A stretch of DNA of 64,000 nt from Moorella sp. Hama-1 (lineage in GTDB: Bacteria > Bacillota > DSM-521 > Neomoorellales > Neomoorellaceae). The stretch spans positions 1,422,501 through 1,486,500 of the forward strand of contig NZ_AP024620.1 of assembly GCF_023734095.1 (NCBI RefSeq). Direction: 5' to 3'. The notes beneath the pieces are model-generated. The model searched no databases. It was not told where the DNA came from and worked only from the letters and a program-made list of their open reading frames with translations. Position numbers and translations under genes: made by a program. This document shows, piece after piece, positions 34,737 to 43,438 of this stretch; the first letter of the stretch is position 1; the number at the start of each line of letters is the position of its first letter.

Positions 34737-36224
34737 GTGGGCGCCAGGTTCCTTCTGGGCATTGATACAGGTACCAGCGGTTCCAAGGGTGTTTTGGTTG
34801 ACTTGACTGGGCGTGTCCTGGCCAGCCATACTACCAAGCACACCTTGATCCAGCCCTACCCTGGTTGGGCGGAACATGATCCTGAGACTCAATGGTGGGG
34901 CGATTTAATCGCGATTGTTCGCCATGTGCTGAAGGAAGCGGCAGTTGACCCCCGTAATATAGGCGGCGTATCTTTGAGCGGCCTGGTTCCCAACCTCTGC
35001 CCCATTGATGCCCGGGGCCGGCCCGTCCGCAGGGCCATCATTTATCGTGATAATCGGGCCATAAACGAAAGCCGGGAAATAAATCAGCGTTTTAACCTGG
35101 CCCTGGGAACTGATGCCGTAACACCAAAGTTGCTGTGGCTGAAGCGTCATGAACCTGAAAATTACCGGCAGACCCTGGTGGTCCTGAACGCCCATTCTTA
35201 CCTCGCCTATAAGCTGACGGGCAATTTGAGTACCGATTGCGATACGGCCAATATTTTCGGAGGGATCTTCGATACCGTCAATTTAACCTGGCGTACCGAC
35301 CTGGTTAAAGCCATGGGACTGGATCCGGGCAAGCTGCCACCTGTTTTCCGGCCAACGGAGGTTGTCGGCCGGGTTACCCCTGAAGCTGCGTGGGTTACCG
35401 GCCTGGCTCCGGGTATACCGGTAGTCGCCGGTAACGGGGATTCCTTTATGTCGTTACTTGGTGCCGGCGTCGTTGAACCAGGCGAGGCCATGATCTACTT
35501 CGGGACTGCCGGAACGATGCTGACCTGCCTTACCCCCCTCGAGAAAATAGCCGCCGGCCCGGCCATTAGCAGCGGTCAGGTCCAATTCCTGGCCAATATT
35601 CTTACCGGCGGCGAACTAACCAGGTGGTTCCGGGAACAAGTCCTATTGCCGTCAGGGTCACTGGATTTCACCGTTCTGGAAAATATGGCCCAAAATATCC
35701 CGCCGGGTTCTGAAGGCCTGATTATCTTGCCCCATCTTATGGGCGAAAGAACGCCAGTGAATAATCCCCTGGCCCGGGGGGTGATCTTGGGCTTGACTAC
35801 GGCCCATAGCGGGGCCCACCTTTATCGTGCCCTGTTGGAATCCTTCGGCTATGCCCTCCGGGATAGCTATGAACAGGCCAACATTCCCGTAAAACGAGTG
35901 GTGGCCACCGGCGGGGGCGCTACCAGTCCCCTCTGGCGCCAGATTGTTACGGATATTTTAGGTTTGCCCCTGGAATATGTCCCCCGGGGAGATGCCGCCC
36001 TGGGCAATGCTTATTTCGCCGGTTTCGCCCTGGGTTATTTCCCGGATTTTAAGGACCTGAAAAATAAATGGTTGCAAGTTGACGATATCACCTTTGTTAA
36101 TGACGCTAACCACAGGCTGTATAATCGCTATTTTACTTTGTACCGGGAACTTAATACCATGATTAAGCCTGCTTTTAGCCAGCTGGCGCGTTTGGGAGAA
36201 ATCGGGCCGGAACGGGAGGAATAA
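34737..36224 (+). CDS. FGGY-family carbohydrate kinase
   Basis: 495 residues with both FGGY domains: the N-terminal phosphate loop (FLLGIDTGTSGSKGV), substrate side (AEHDPETQWWGD), the second-domain loop (MIYFGTAGTM) and the family signature region (ALLESFGYALRDSYEQ, RVVATGGGATSPLWRQI). It phosphorylates a pentose, ketose or polyol; the exact sugar cannot be told. GTG 34737 has GGGGGA upstream. It is the intact counterpart of the remnant at 1981-2141. Confidence 0.9.
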   Translation: MGARFLLGIDTGTSGSKGVLVDLTGRVLASHTTKHTLIQPYPGWAEHDPETQWWGDLIAIVRHVLKEAAVDPRNIGGVSLSGLVPNLCPIDARGRPVRRAIIYRDNRAINESREINQRFNLALGTDAVTPKLLWLKRHEPENYRQTLVVLNAHSYLAYKLTGNLSTDCDTANIFGGIFDTVNLTWRTDLVKAMGLDPGKLPPVFRPTEVVGRVTPEAAWVTGLAPGIPVVAGNGDSFMSLLGAGVVEPGEAMIYFGTAGTMLTCLTPLEKIAAGPAISSGQVQFLANILTGGELTRWFREQVLLPSGSLDFTVLENMAQNIPPGSEGLIILPHLMGERTPVNNPLARGVILGLTTAHSGAHLYRALLESFGYALRDSYEQANIPVKRVVATGGGATSPLWRQIVTDILGLPLEYVPRGDAALGNAYFAGFALGYFPDFKDLKNKWLQVDDITFVNDANHRLYNRYFTLYRELNTMIKPAFSQLARLGEIGPEREE

Positions 36225-36226
36225 AA

Positions 36227-36829
36227 ATGAAGGTCGTTGCTTTTATCGGCAGCGCCCGTAAAAACGGCAATACAGCTACGGTGGTAAAACAAATCCTGGC
36301 CGGAAGTCAAAGCAAAGGGGCGACGACTGAGGTCTTTTATCTCCACGACTACAATATTAAACCCTGCCAGGGATGCCGCTACTGCGAAGAAAGAAACAGA
36401 TGTAAAATAACCGATGATGATGTACCAGTATTGCACCAGGCTATTATTGCCAGTGATGCTATCATCCTGGGAACACCTACCTATTACGGTGATATTACCG
36501 GCCAGTTTAAGCAATTTGTTGACCGGTGTTATCCTTTTTGCCAGATAGTAACTGATGGTAAAGGTAAAATGGAGTTTTATAGTATCCTTCCTCAACGCAA
36601 ACTGGGAATTCTAGTAGCGATCAGTGGTAGTATGGGGCCGGAAGTTTTAGATAGCCATATAAAAGTGGCCGGACATTGTTTTAATGATATAAATGCCGAG
36701 TTCTGGCGTAAGATTTTGGTGCCGTATACAACCTGGACCCCGGTAACCGCCGACCATCCGGTAATGGCCACAGCTTTTAAAACCGGTGAAGAATTGGTAG
36801 AAGCCATTGCTAACAAGAAGGACGGCTAA
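36227..36829 (+). CDS. Iron-sulfur flavoprotein (Isf-like), second copy
   Basis: 200 residues with a flavodoxin-like fold: VVAFIGSARKNGNTATVV (FMN loop), CQGCRYCEERNRC (CX2CX2CX5C, possible [4Fe-4S] site) and LGTPTYYGDITGQFKQFVDR (second FMN loop). GGAGG lies just before ATG 36227, two bases after the kinase stop. It ends the aldolase/kinase operon just as 22216 sits inside the Mch-like operon. Confidence 0.82.
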   Translation: MKVVAFIGSARKNGNTATVVKQILAGSQSKGATTEVFYLHDYNIKPCQGCRYCEERNRCKITDDDVPVLHQAIIASDAIILGTPTYYGDITGQFKQFVDRCYPFCQIVTDGKGKMEFYSILPQRKLGILVAISGSMGPEVLDSHIKVAGHCFNDINAEFWRKILVPYTTWTPVTADHPVMATAFKTGEELVEAIANKKDG

Positions 36830-36844
36830 CACATTTTTTCCCGC

Positions 36845-36890
36845 GGATCTAAAAACCCCGGCCGTAGCAGCGACCGGGGTTTTTAGATCC
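36845..36890. terminator. Bidirectional terminator, 17-base-pair stem
   Basis: GGATCTAAAAACCCCGG pairs perfectly with CCGGGGTTTTTAGATCC around a 12-base loop. The A/T runs within the stem give T-tracts in both directions; it serves the convergent flavoprotein and QueT genes. Confidence 0.9.
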
Positions 36891-36911
36891 AGCTTAACGC
36901 GTGTCCCCCGT

Positions 36912-37361
36912 TTACCCCAGGTTCATCTTTTGCAGCCTCTTTAGCAACGGCACCCCCAGGACCAGGACGGCGATGGCCTCACCCAGGGCGACACTGCCCA
37001 CGGCCAGGAGGATATTAACGTGCAGCAGGTAGGAAAGGTAGGCGCCTACGATGATGCCGTTCAAGGCAATGGGGGGTAAATAGGCGAGCCGGCTCTGCCG
37101 CCAGGCGTAGGTCAACCACGCGGCGGCCAGGGTGGTGAGGCTGCCTAGGAAGATATCGATTGGCCCCAGGCCGCCGTAAATATTGCTTACCAGGCAGCCG
37201 ATAAAGAGCCCCGGGATGGCCTCCGGGAAAAGAATGGGTAAAAGGGTCAAAGCCTCTGCCACCCGCACCTGGAGGTAGCCGAAGCTGATGGGTTTGAGGA
37301 TAATCGTCACCACCGCGTAGAGGGCGGCGATAACTGCTCCCCGGGCGATCTTAGCAGTCAT
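36912..37361 (-). CDS. queT: QueT-family queuosine-precursor ECF transporter S component
   Basis: 149 residues with about five membrane segments. VRVAEALTLLPILFPEAIPGL and SNIYGGLGPIDIFLGSLTT are typical of QueT, which binds a queuosine precursor such as preQ1 and works with a shared ECF module (not in this window). I looked for a preQ1 riboswitch in the 225-base leader and saw none. Confidence 0.88.
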   Translation of the reverse strand: MTAKIARGAVIAALYAVVTIILKPISFGYLQVRVAEALTLLPILFPEAIPGLFIGCLVSNIYGGLGPIDIFLGSLTTLAAAWLTYAWRQSRLAYLPPIALNGIIVGAYLSYLLHVNILLAVGSVALGEAIAVLVLGVPLLKRLQKMNLG

Positions 37362-37588
37362 CGATATGTCACTCCCTGGTGGGTAAATGCAACTTTCCCT
37401 TGATCTGTATTTTTATTCGTGGGGTTACCTGACGGTTTAGGAAAACTATGGGCTCCTAGTTATCGTAGCTGACTGGCTGTAGTTTGCCCGCTATTGCTCT
37501 TTTAATTAGCATTTCATATAGGTTGTTTAGCCCTAACTGTTCGTGGAGAGCAATTTCCAGTCTCGCTAGAGGAGCCCTCTACGGTCCT

Positions 37589-38818
37589 TTATTCAGGCTT
37601 CGGAACCGGATGTCCGGACAGATTTACATAAGCAGGGAGACCGTCACGGTAGGGAATGTTTACCTCCCCCTGGATGAGGGGGCGGGCGTAATTAATAAAA
37701 GCGGCCGTTATATCGTTTCCTTGAGCGTTGATCCAGGTCCGGGGTACCTTCTTTTCCCTGTTAGCCACCTGGTCCAAATCGACCAGTTCACAGGTACAGC
37801 AATAGGCTTCCCCATCCTGCCGGTTCAGGGCCACCATTTTGCCACTGGCGCCCTGGACGGCCGCCTCCACCGCCGCTCGGCCGACGGCATAGGCTTCTTC
37901 AGCATCAGTTCGCGAGGCCAGGTGCATGGCGCTACGCTGGCTGGTTGCCGGGAGGATCACCCGACCTTTAATCTTTAGTTCCCCTTCGATTTTATTTAAA
38001 AGGAACTGCCCCAATCCGCCCAGGCGTTGATGGCCGAAGACATCCTGCGTTGCAGCATCGTTAAAGATATAATTACCGTCTTTATCCAGCAAGCCTTCGG
38101 AAACGACCACCAGAACAGTATCATGCTGCCGGTAGGCTTCCTCCACATCCGTCAGAAAGGTTGCCATGTCAAAGGCTACCTCGGGCAGGTAGATCAGGTG
38201 GGGGGCGTCACCTGGCTGTCGCCGCGCCAGGGCTGTAGCCGCCGCCAGCCAGCCGGTATTGCGGCCCATAGTTTCCACAATGGCCACCTTGGTGGAGGTG
38301 ACAATGCTCTGGATATCGATTCCCATCTCCAGGACACTGGCGGCCAGAAATTTAGCAGCACTACCGTAACCCGGACAGTGATCCGTCAGGGGCAGGTCGT
38401 TGTCTACTGTTTTAGGAATACCGATGACCCGCAGGTCATAGCCCTCCTCCACCGCCAGCCGGTTGACTTTAGCGGCGGTGTCCATGGAGTCGTTGCCACC
38501 GATGTAAAAAAAGTAGCGGACATTATAGCGGCGGAAGATATCCAGGAGTTTCTCATAATCCTCCTGCTTTTTTAACTGGTAGCGGCAGGAACCCAGGGCT
38601 GCCCCCGGGGTATGGCGCAAGCCCTGGATGCTGGCCGGGTCTTCCCGGCGCAAGTCCCAGAGATTTTGTTGGAGAATCCCCAGGATACCATGGCGGGCGC
38701 CGTAAACCTCGTTGATGGCGGCACTACCCAGGGCTGCTTCAATAGCCCCCGCCAGGCTACTATTGATCACCGCCGTGGGGCCGCCTGATTGGGCGATAAC
38801 ACAATTCCCCTTGAACAA
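37589..38818 (-). CDS. Pyrophosphate-dependent 6-phosphofructokinase
   Basis: 409 residues of the PFK family. CVIAQSGGPTAVINSSLAGA opens the protein; FFYIGGNDSMDTA is the phosphoryl-donor site; GIPKTVDNDL has the Lys typical of PPi-using enzymes (ATP enzymes have PGTIDND); and ETMGRNTGWLA contacts fructose-6-phosphate. It converts fructose-6-P and PPi to fructose-1,6-bisphosphate, reversibly, in glycolysis or gluconeogenesis. TTG 38818 has GAGGGGG upstream. Downstream, an open minus-strand stretch (37456-37570) of about 38 codons without a start is seen. Confidence 0.92.
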   Translation of the reverse strand: MFKGNCVIAQSGGPTAVINSSLAGAIEAALGSAAINEVYGARHGILGILQQNLWDLRREDPASIQGLRHTPGAALGSCRYQLKKQEDYEKLLDIFRRYNVRYFFYIGGNDSMDTAAKVNRLAVEEGYDLRVIGIPKTVDNDLPLTDHCPGYGSAAKFLAASVLEMGIDIQSIVTSTKVAIVETMGRNTGWLAAATALARRQPGDAPHLIYLPEVAFDMATFLTDVEEAYRQHDTVLVVVSEGLLDKDGNYIFNDAATQDVFGHQRLGGLGQFLLNKIEGELKIKGRVILPATSQRSAMHLASRTDAEEAYAVGRAAVEAAVQGASGKMVALNRQDGEAYCCTCELVDLDQVANREKKVPRTWINAQGNDITAAFINYARPLIQGEVNIPYRDGLPAYVNLSGHPVPKPE

Positions 38819-39101
38819 TAAGATCCCCCTCTCCCGAGTGCGCTTAACATTTTTCTACTATTATACCCCGCCCCGGGCTTTCTGGCTACTGAGTGGTACC
38901 CTCTAGTTCTCAGGTAGGAAGCGGCCGGCTTCCCGACTGTTCAAAAAAGAGTACGGCTAATGGTTGATTAGCACGCCGGAAAGCACTGCCGCTGCATGGT
39001 TGCCCGGCAGAAAGCATGGCTAATGGTAGTGTATTGATTGTGACATCTTCAAGGTTTGCGGAATAAGCTACAGTAGATTAAACCATATTGGAGGTGTAAC
39101 C

Positions 39102-39236
39102 ATGGCTGAAGAAGGCGGCAGCTTGTTTGGGCCGAAAAAGGGCGGCCAGGAAAGCGGTCTGGGAGCTTTCCCCGGTGGTAACTTTGCCTTAATCCTGTTT
39201 CTGATCCTGATTTTGCTGTTCTTCGGTGATAACTAA
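39102..39236 (+). CDS. Small hydrophobic YjcZ-like (sporulation) peptide
   Basis: 44 residues: a charged Gly-rich head, then GGNFALILFLILILLFFGDN, a single membrane segment. Similar Gly-Phe-Ala-Leu membrane peptides (YjcZ family) are found in spore coats and membranes of Firmicutes. GGAGGTG stands seven bases before ATG 39102 and a terminator follows, making a complete small transcription unit. Confidence 0.75.
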   Translation: MAEEGGSLFGPKKGGQESGLGAFPGGNFALILFLILILLFFGDN

Positions 39237-39253
39237 ATACTGAAGTTGGTATC

Positions 39254-39276
39254 CCCCGCTGCTAGCGGGGCTTTTT
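39254..39276 (+). terminator. Terminator of the YjcZ-like gene
   Basis: CCCCGCT / AGCGGGG stem with a three-base loop followed by CTTTTT. Confidence 0.88.
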
Positions 39277-39442
39277 ATGTAACTAATACTGCTACTACCG
39301 GCGAAGTAAGGGATGTTTTTGATAACGTCCTCACCCTGGTTGTTGCCAGCACCCTGGTACACTTCAACATTGCCCTCATCGTCCGGGTATCGCCTTAGGA
39401 AGGGAAACCCGCCAACCTCTTTTTAAATCAGCGCGACCGGAT

Positions 39443-39464
39443 GGCCCCCTCTGGGGGCCCTTTT
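39443..39464 (+). terminator. Terminator-like hairpin with no clear gene
   Basis: GGCCCCC / GGGGGCC with a TCT loop, followed by CTTTTC. Upstream, 39279-39399 is an open plus-strand stretch ending STLVHFNIALIVRVSP without a start codon, perhaps a gene remnant that this hairpin once ended. Confidence 0.55.
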
Positions 39465-39528
39465 CATTTGCATGCAGGTATTCGTATCCGGGGCATCCCG
39501 CTGGGCGGCATGGATCCGCATCCTTATT

Positions 39529-40908
39529 TTAAACTAGCTCCACAGGAGTATTACTAACCTCCGCCAGTTTAAGATAATGTTCCCCTCTGAGGTCCCGGCC
39601 TCGGTAGTCAAAGGCAATAGACGGCAGGATGATAAGATCTGCTGGCCCATTATTTCCTTGCCACTCCTGCCAGGCGTCCTGGAAATCCGCCAGGGTTAAG
39701 AGGCCGGCACAGCCGATGGAACCACCAAAGAAATGATTGGGTGCGGCAACGACTTCCAGGTCGGGCAGGCCGGCCAGGGCTTTCCCCACTACCCGGGCGG
39801 CCAGTGCTGAAGTCAGGACTACTGCCCTGCCGGCGTGGCGCCGGCAGGCCTTCTCTACCTCCGGGAGCAGGTCCGGGTCAAAGTCCCAGGTAAAGGTCAA
39901 GCCGCTGCCCTCCTCCCCTACCTGCAGTTCCAAAAAACTCGTTTGCCAGCCATCCCCGGCGACTGGCGGTAGCGCTACTTCTTCCCCGTCGCTGTTGTTT
40001 TTTACCCGGCGCCTACCAATCAAAAGGCGCCGCCGGCCGGGGGCAGCAGCCAGGCGGTAGGCTTCCACCCGGCAGCGGGGTCGCCGGCCGTCGACCTCAA
40101 GGACCAGGTCGCCCTGCTGCATCCCGGCCGCAGCTGCGGCACTATCCCTGATGACTCCTTCTACGATTGGCGCCAGGTCTCCAAGACAAGGTGGTTCCAA
40201 TAGCAGGGGGACGCTGGTCCGGGTACGCAGTTCCTCCAGTTCCCTCTCCAGCCGCTGGCGCAGGTTGGGAGGAAAGCGTAGCTCCGGTGGCGCCAGCCGG
40301 GTATAACCTGGTAAAAAAACGCGGATGGTTCTGGCCCCGGACTGGCTTAGATAGAGAATGGTTTCCCGGATGTCCTGCCAGCCCACCAGCCAGGGGCAGG
40401 CTACCAGGCTGCCATGATAGGGAATCCCGGCTTCCTGTAAAGCCCGGGGGGCCTGGAGGGCAATAACCGGGTTTTGCTCCCGCATGAGACGCCGGCGGCC
40501 CTCCGGGCTGGCGCTGTTGAGGGAGAGGTTTATTTCCAGTGGTCCTAAACTGGCCAGGGCCGCGACCATCTCCCGGGTTAACCGGGTGCCGTTGGTCGTC
40601 AACTCGACCTGTGTCCGGGGAAAGCGCCGTCGTACTTTATGCAGGATGGCCAGGAAATCAGGATGGGTCAGGGGCTCACCCTCGGTTAACCGGGTGGCGG
40701 ATTCGCCGATCACTATTTTCCTGTTACCATCCAGGTAATCCAGGAGGGTGTTTACCTCCTCACTTTTAAGGGGTGGGAGGGGCCAGGTTTCGACCCCCGG
40801 AGGGTTCTGGCGATGGCTGCAAAAAACGCAGCTTAGATTGCAGGTTGAGGTAAGGGGGAGGATATTGTACCTGGAGGCTGTTACCAGGGCCAACTGCAAG
40901 TTATCCAT
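39529..40908 (-). CDS. Radical SAM protein with PDZ-like and DUF512-like domains
   Basis: About 459 residues. An N-terminal radical SAM barrel (STCNLSCVFCSHRQ, CxxxCxxC; RLTEGEPLTHPDF) is followed by a PDZ-like segment (VEGVIRDSAAAAAGMQQGDL) and a C-terminal part resembling DUF512 (LEVVAAPNHFFGGSIGCAGL, DLIILPSIAFDYRGR). In common DUF512 proteins the PDZ comes first, so the order looks permuted. I chose ATG 40908; the longer frame to 41118 runs into the repeat element. The ribosome site is poor, so the start is uncertain. Function unknown. Confidence 0.75.
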   Translation of the reverse strand: MDNLQLALVTASRYNILPLTSTCNLSCVFCSHRQNPPGVETWPLPPLKSEEVNTLLDYLDGNRKIVIGESATRLTEGEPLTHPDFLAILHKVRRRFPRTQVELTTNGTRLTREMVAALASLGPLEINLSLNSASPEGRRRLMREQNPVIALQAPRALQEAGIPYHGSLVACPWLVGWQDIRETILYLSQSGARTIRVFLPGYTRLAPPELRFPPNLRQRLERELEELRTRTSVPLLLEPPCLGDLAPIVEGVIRDSAAAAAGMQQGDLVLEVDGRRPRCRVEAYRLAAAPGRRRLLIGRRRVKNNSDGEEVALPPVAGDGWQTSFLELQVGEEGSGLTFTWDFDPDLLPEVEKACRRHAGRAVVLTSALAARVVGKALAGLPDLEVVAAPNHFFGGSIGCAGLLTLADFQDAWQEWQGNNGPADLIILPSIAFDYRGRDLRGEHYLKLAEVSNTPVELV

Positions 40909-40924
40909 ATCTGGTAGTAGGAGT

Positions 40925-41312
40925 CCTCCTCCGAAAATCGGGTTCTGGTAATAATGGTTGCAACTTACAGTGACCGCTGCGGGGCTGGCGGTACAGGTCT
41001 CCAGGCTCCGTGGTTCTCGGCGAGCAAACTTAGCGCTCAGCCTTCCTCGGCGGCGGGGGTGGCTCGGCTGTATCCCTTTGAATAAACGCAACGGGGAGCG
41101 GAACTCTTCGTTCCTCAACTTACGTTACGATCCCCATCCCGTTCACCGCCGCCTCGGTGCGGCTTCGCTGAGTTTGCTCTGCGCCTCAAACCAAGTCGCC
41201 TTCCGCCTGTACCAGCCAGCCCTTGCCTCAACCTACATTTTCATAGTCCGTGGAGGGGGGCGTTAGCCCCCCATGAGGGGCTCCTCCGAAAAATAGGGTT
41301 CTGGTAAAAAGA
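40925..41312 (+). repeat. Dispersed non-coding repeat, tandem copy A
   Basis: Bounded by CCTCCGAAAATCGGGTTCTGG (40926 on) and CTCCGAAAAATAGGGTTCTGG (41283 on). It holds the core GGTTCTCGGCGAGCAAACTT (41012-41031), the block from ACGTTACGATCCCCATCCCG (41122), and the hairpin AGCCCCCCATGAGGGGCT. It shares the block with copy B and the core with the copy at 54890. No transposase or long frame is seen. Confidence 0.7.
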
Positions 41313-41718
41313 GCAATTTTTGTCAAAGAATATTCCGTTATGTTCGGGGGTGAAGCAGGTTCCCTCCGGGCGCTGGTTGCGCCCTTTCGCAGGCCTCGGG
41401 CGCGGCCAAACTCGGCCCTGCGGGCCTCAAACAGGTGGCCGCGCCGTTTCCTCGGTCTGCTCCGCTCTTGATACTCAAGGCGCCAAGGCGCCCTCCGGGA
41501 ACCTGCCTCACCCCCTTTCAACAACTACTCACGTTACGATCCCCATCCCGTTCACCACCGCCGAGACTATCGGCTTCGCTGAGTTTGCTCTACGCCTCGA
41601 ACCAAGTCGCCTTCCGCCTGTACCCGCCAGCCCCTTCCATCAGCAAACATTTTCATTAGTTCGTGTAGGGGAGTGCTAGACCCCCCAGGGGCTTTTGCAA
41701 AAATAAGGTTTCTTTAAT
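41283..41718 (+). repeat. Dispersed non-coding repeat, tandem copy B
   Basis: Begins with the same CCGAAAAATAGGGTTCTGG boundary. From 41531 it repeats the 3' block of copy A (ACGTTACGATCCCCATCCCG ... GAACCAAGTCGCCTTCCGCC) with point changes, ending in a decayed hairpin and CAAAAATAAGGTTTCT. Its middle (41340-41520) differs from copy A. An open frame (41320-41679) crosses it, but its reading is not conserved in copy A. Confidence 0.65.
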
Positions 41719-41733
41719 AGCCGGGGCCAGCAT

Positions 41734-42450
41734 ATGATTAAACCAGGGGTAACCCGGATGTTCAAGTTTAGAGGGATGGACGAGGAGTTTTTCCGGTTAT
41801 TTGCCGAGACGGCGGCGACCCTGCACCGGGCCGCCCTGGCGCTGCAGTACACCTGCAACCATTACGACACGGCCCCGGAGGGCCTGAAGAACCTGGCCGA
41901 ACTCAAACTTAGGGTAGAAAGGACCACCGAGGCTATTATAGAGAAACTGGGTGCGACCTTTATCACCCCTTTTGATCGGGAAGATATATACAGCCTAGCC
42001 AGGTGGTTGAACGAAATAGCAGTATCCCTTTATCTGACAGCGGAAACACTGCTTGTTTATGATCCGGGAAGGCCCGGGGAACACTTCCTGAAACTACTAG
42101 AGGTGCTGGTTACGACCATTGCCACCCTGAAAACCCAGGTCACGGCCCTGCCCGGGCTGAAAAAGAATGCGGTGGCAATCCTGCGCTTGGCGAGGGCGAT
42201 AAAAAAGTACCGCGACCAGGGTGACGGGCTCTACCACGAGGGTCTGGGGGAGATGTACAGAAGCTGCAGGGATTATTATACCGCCGGGCAGGGCCGGTTA
42301 AGGGACCTGGCAGCAGCACAGGATCAAGGCCTGCGGGACCTGCTGGCCGTCCTCAAGTGGCAGCGGGTCTTTGACCAGGTCTATGTTACCCTGCGGGAGT
42401 GTGCAGCCGTAGCCAGTTTGCTGCAAGGGATTGTCATGAAGTATGTTTGA
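41734..42450 (+). CDS. DUF47/PhoU-like phosphate transport regulator
   Basis: 238 residues, nearly all helical, of the DUF47 (PhoU-like) family, for example FFRLFAETAATLHRAALALQ and EAIIEKLGATFITPFDREDI (the conserved TPFDREDI block). These small proteins accompany PiT transporters and help control phosphate uptake. It overlaps the transporter gene by eight bases. A second in-frame ATG at 41758 has a G-rich stretch upstream and is an alternative start. Confidence 0.88.
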   Translation: MIKPGVTRMFKFRGMDEEFFRLFAETAATLHRAALALQYTCNHYDTAPEGLKNLAELKLRVERTTEAIIEKLGATFITPFDREDIYSLARWLNEIAVSLYLTAETLLVYDPGRPGEHFLKLLEVLVTTIATLKTQVTALPGLKKNAVAILRLARAIKKYRDQGDGLYHEGLGEMYRSCRDYYTAGQGRLRDLAAAQDQGLRDLLAVLKWQRVFDQVYVTLRECAAVASLLQGIVMKYV

Positions 42451-43423
42451 GTTATCATTAGTAATTGCCCTGGCCCTGGCCTTTGATTTTATTAACGGGT
42501 TCCATGATACCGCTAATGCCATTGCTACCTCCATAGCCACCAGGGTACTCTCCCCTGCCCAGGCGATTACCATGGCGGCAGTCCTCAATTTTACCGGTGC
42601 TATGGTCAGCACCGGGGTTGCCTGGACCATTGGCCACGGTATAATTAACCCCCACTTAATTGATAACCGGGTCATAAGCGCCGGCCTGATTGGCGCTATC
42701 TCCTGGAACCTTATCACCTGGTACGGCGGCCTGCCCAGCAGCTCTTCCCACGCCCTCATTGGTGGTCTGGCCGGAGCGGCCACCGCCGCTAAAGGCCTGG
42801 TGGCCCTTAATGCCCGCGGGTTAGTAGAAAAGATTTTCCTCCCCCTGATTACCTCGCCCCTCGTCGGCTTTGGTGCCGCTTATATTGTCATGGGGTTGAT
42901 TCTGTTCCTGGTGGGTTACGCTTCGCCACGGCGTTTAAACAGCTGTTTTGCACGGCTGCAGGTTCTGTCGGCTGCCTTTATGGCTTTCAGCCATGGGGCC
43001 AATGATGCCCAGAAGTCCATGGGAATAATTACTGCGGCCCTACTGGCCGGCGGTGAAATTTCTTCTTTCCGGGTGCCCTGCCTGGTGATTATCGCCTGCG
43101 CGGCGGCCATGGCCCTGGGTACTTCCCTTGGTGGCTGGCGGATTATCCGGACGGTGGGTTCCCGGATCATTAAGCTGGAACCTATCCACGGATTTGCCGC
43201 TGAAGCCACCGCGGCCATGGTTATTATAACCGCTTCCCTCCTGGGAAGCCCGGTGAGCACTACCCACGTCCTCTCCGCCGCGGTCATGGGCGTTGGGGCG
43301 ACCAGGCGGGTGACGGCCGTAAGGTGGAACGTGGCCGGGAGGATGGTCCAGGCCTGGTTGCTGACCGCCCCGGCGGCGGCCCTGGTAGCAGGGGCGGTCT
43401 ACACCTTGCTGGGCGTTATTTGA
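42443..43423 (+). CDS. PiT-family inorganic phosphate transporter
   Basis: 326 residues with about nine to ten membrane segments and the two PiT signature repeats: FDFINGFHDTANAIATSIAT and FMAFSHGANDAQKSMG. It carries phosphate with a cation down the ion gradient. It is translationally coupled to the DUF47 gene (ATG within its last codons). Confidence 0.93.
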   Translation: MFELSLVIALALAFDFINGFHDTANAIATSIATRVLSPAQAITMAAVLNFTGAMVSTGVAWTIGHGIINPHLIDNRVISAGLIGAISWNLITWYGGLPSSSSHALIGGLAGAATAAKGLVALNARGLVEKIFLPLITSPLVGFGAAYIVMGLILFLVGYASPRRLNSCFARLQVLSAAFMAFSHGANDAQKSMGIITAALLAGGEISSFRVPCLVIIACAAAMALGTSLGGWRIIRTVGSRIIKLEPIHGFAAEATAAMVIITASLLGSPVSTTHVLSAAVMGVGATRRVTAVRWNVAGRMVQAWLLTAPAAALVAGAVYTLLGVI

Positions 43424-43438
43424 GAAGAAACAATATAT

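Noticed and set aside
37456-37570. Minus-strand open stretch (EIALHEQLGLNNLYEMLIKR)
   Set aside because: Coding-like composition but no start codon or ribosome site; at most a remnant.
37362-37588. preQ1 riboswitch before queT
   Set aside because: I could not find the preQ1 stem-loop with A-rich tail or the other preQ1 classes in the leader.
41320-41679. 119-codon plus-strand frame in the repeat region
   Set aside because: It crosses the copy A/copy B repeat, has no ribosome site, and its frame is not kept in the homologous copy A.
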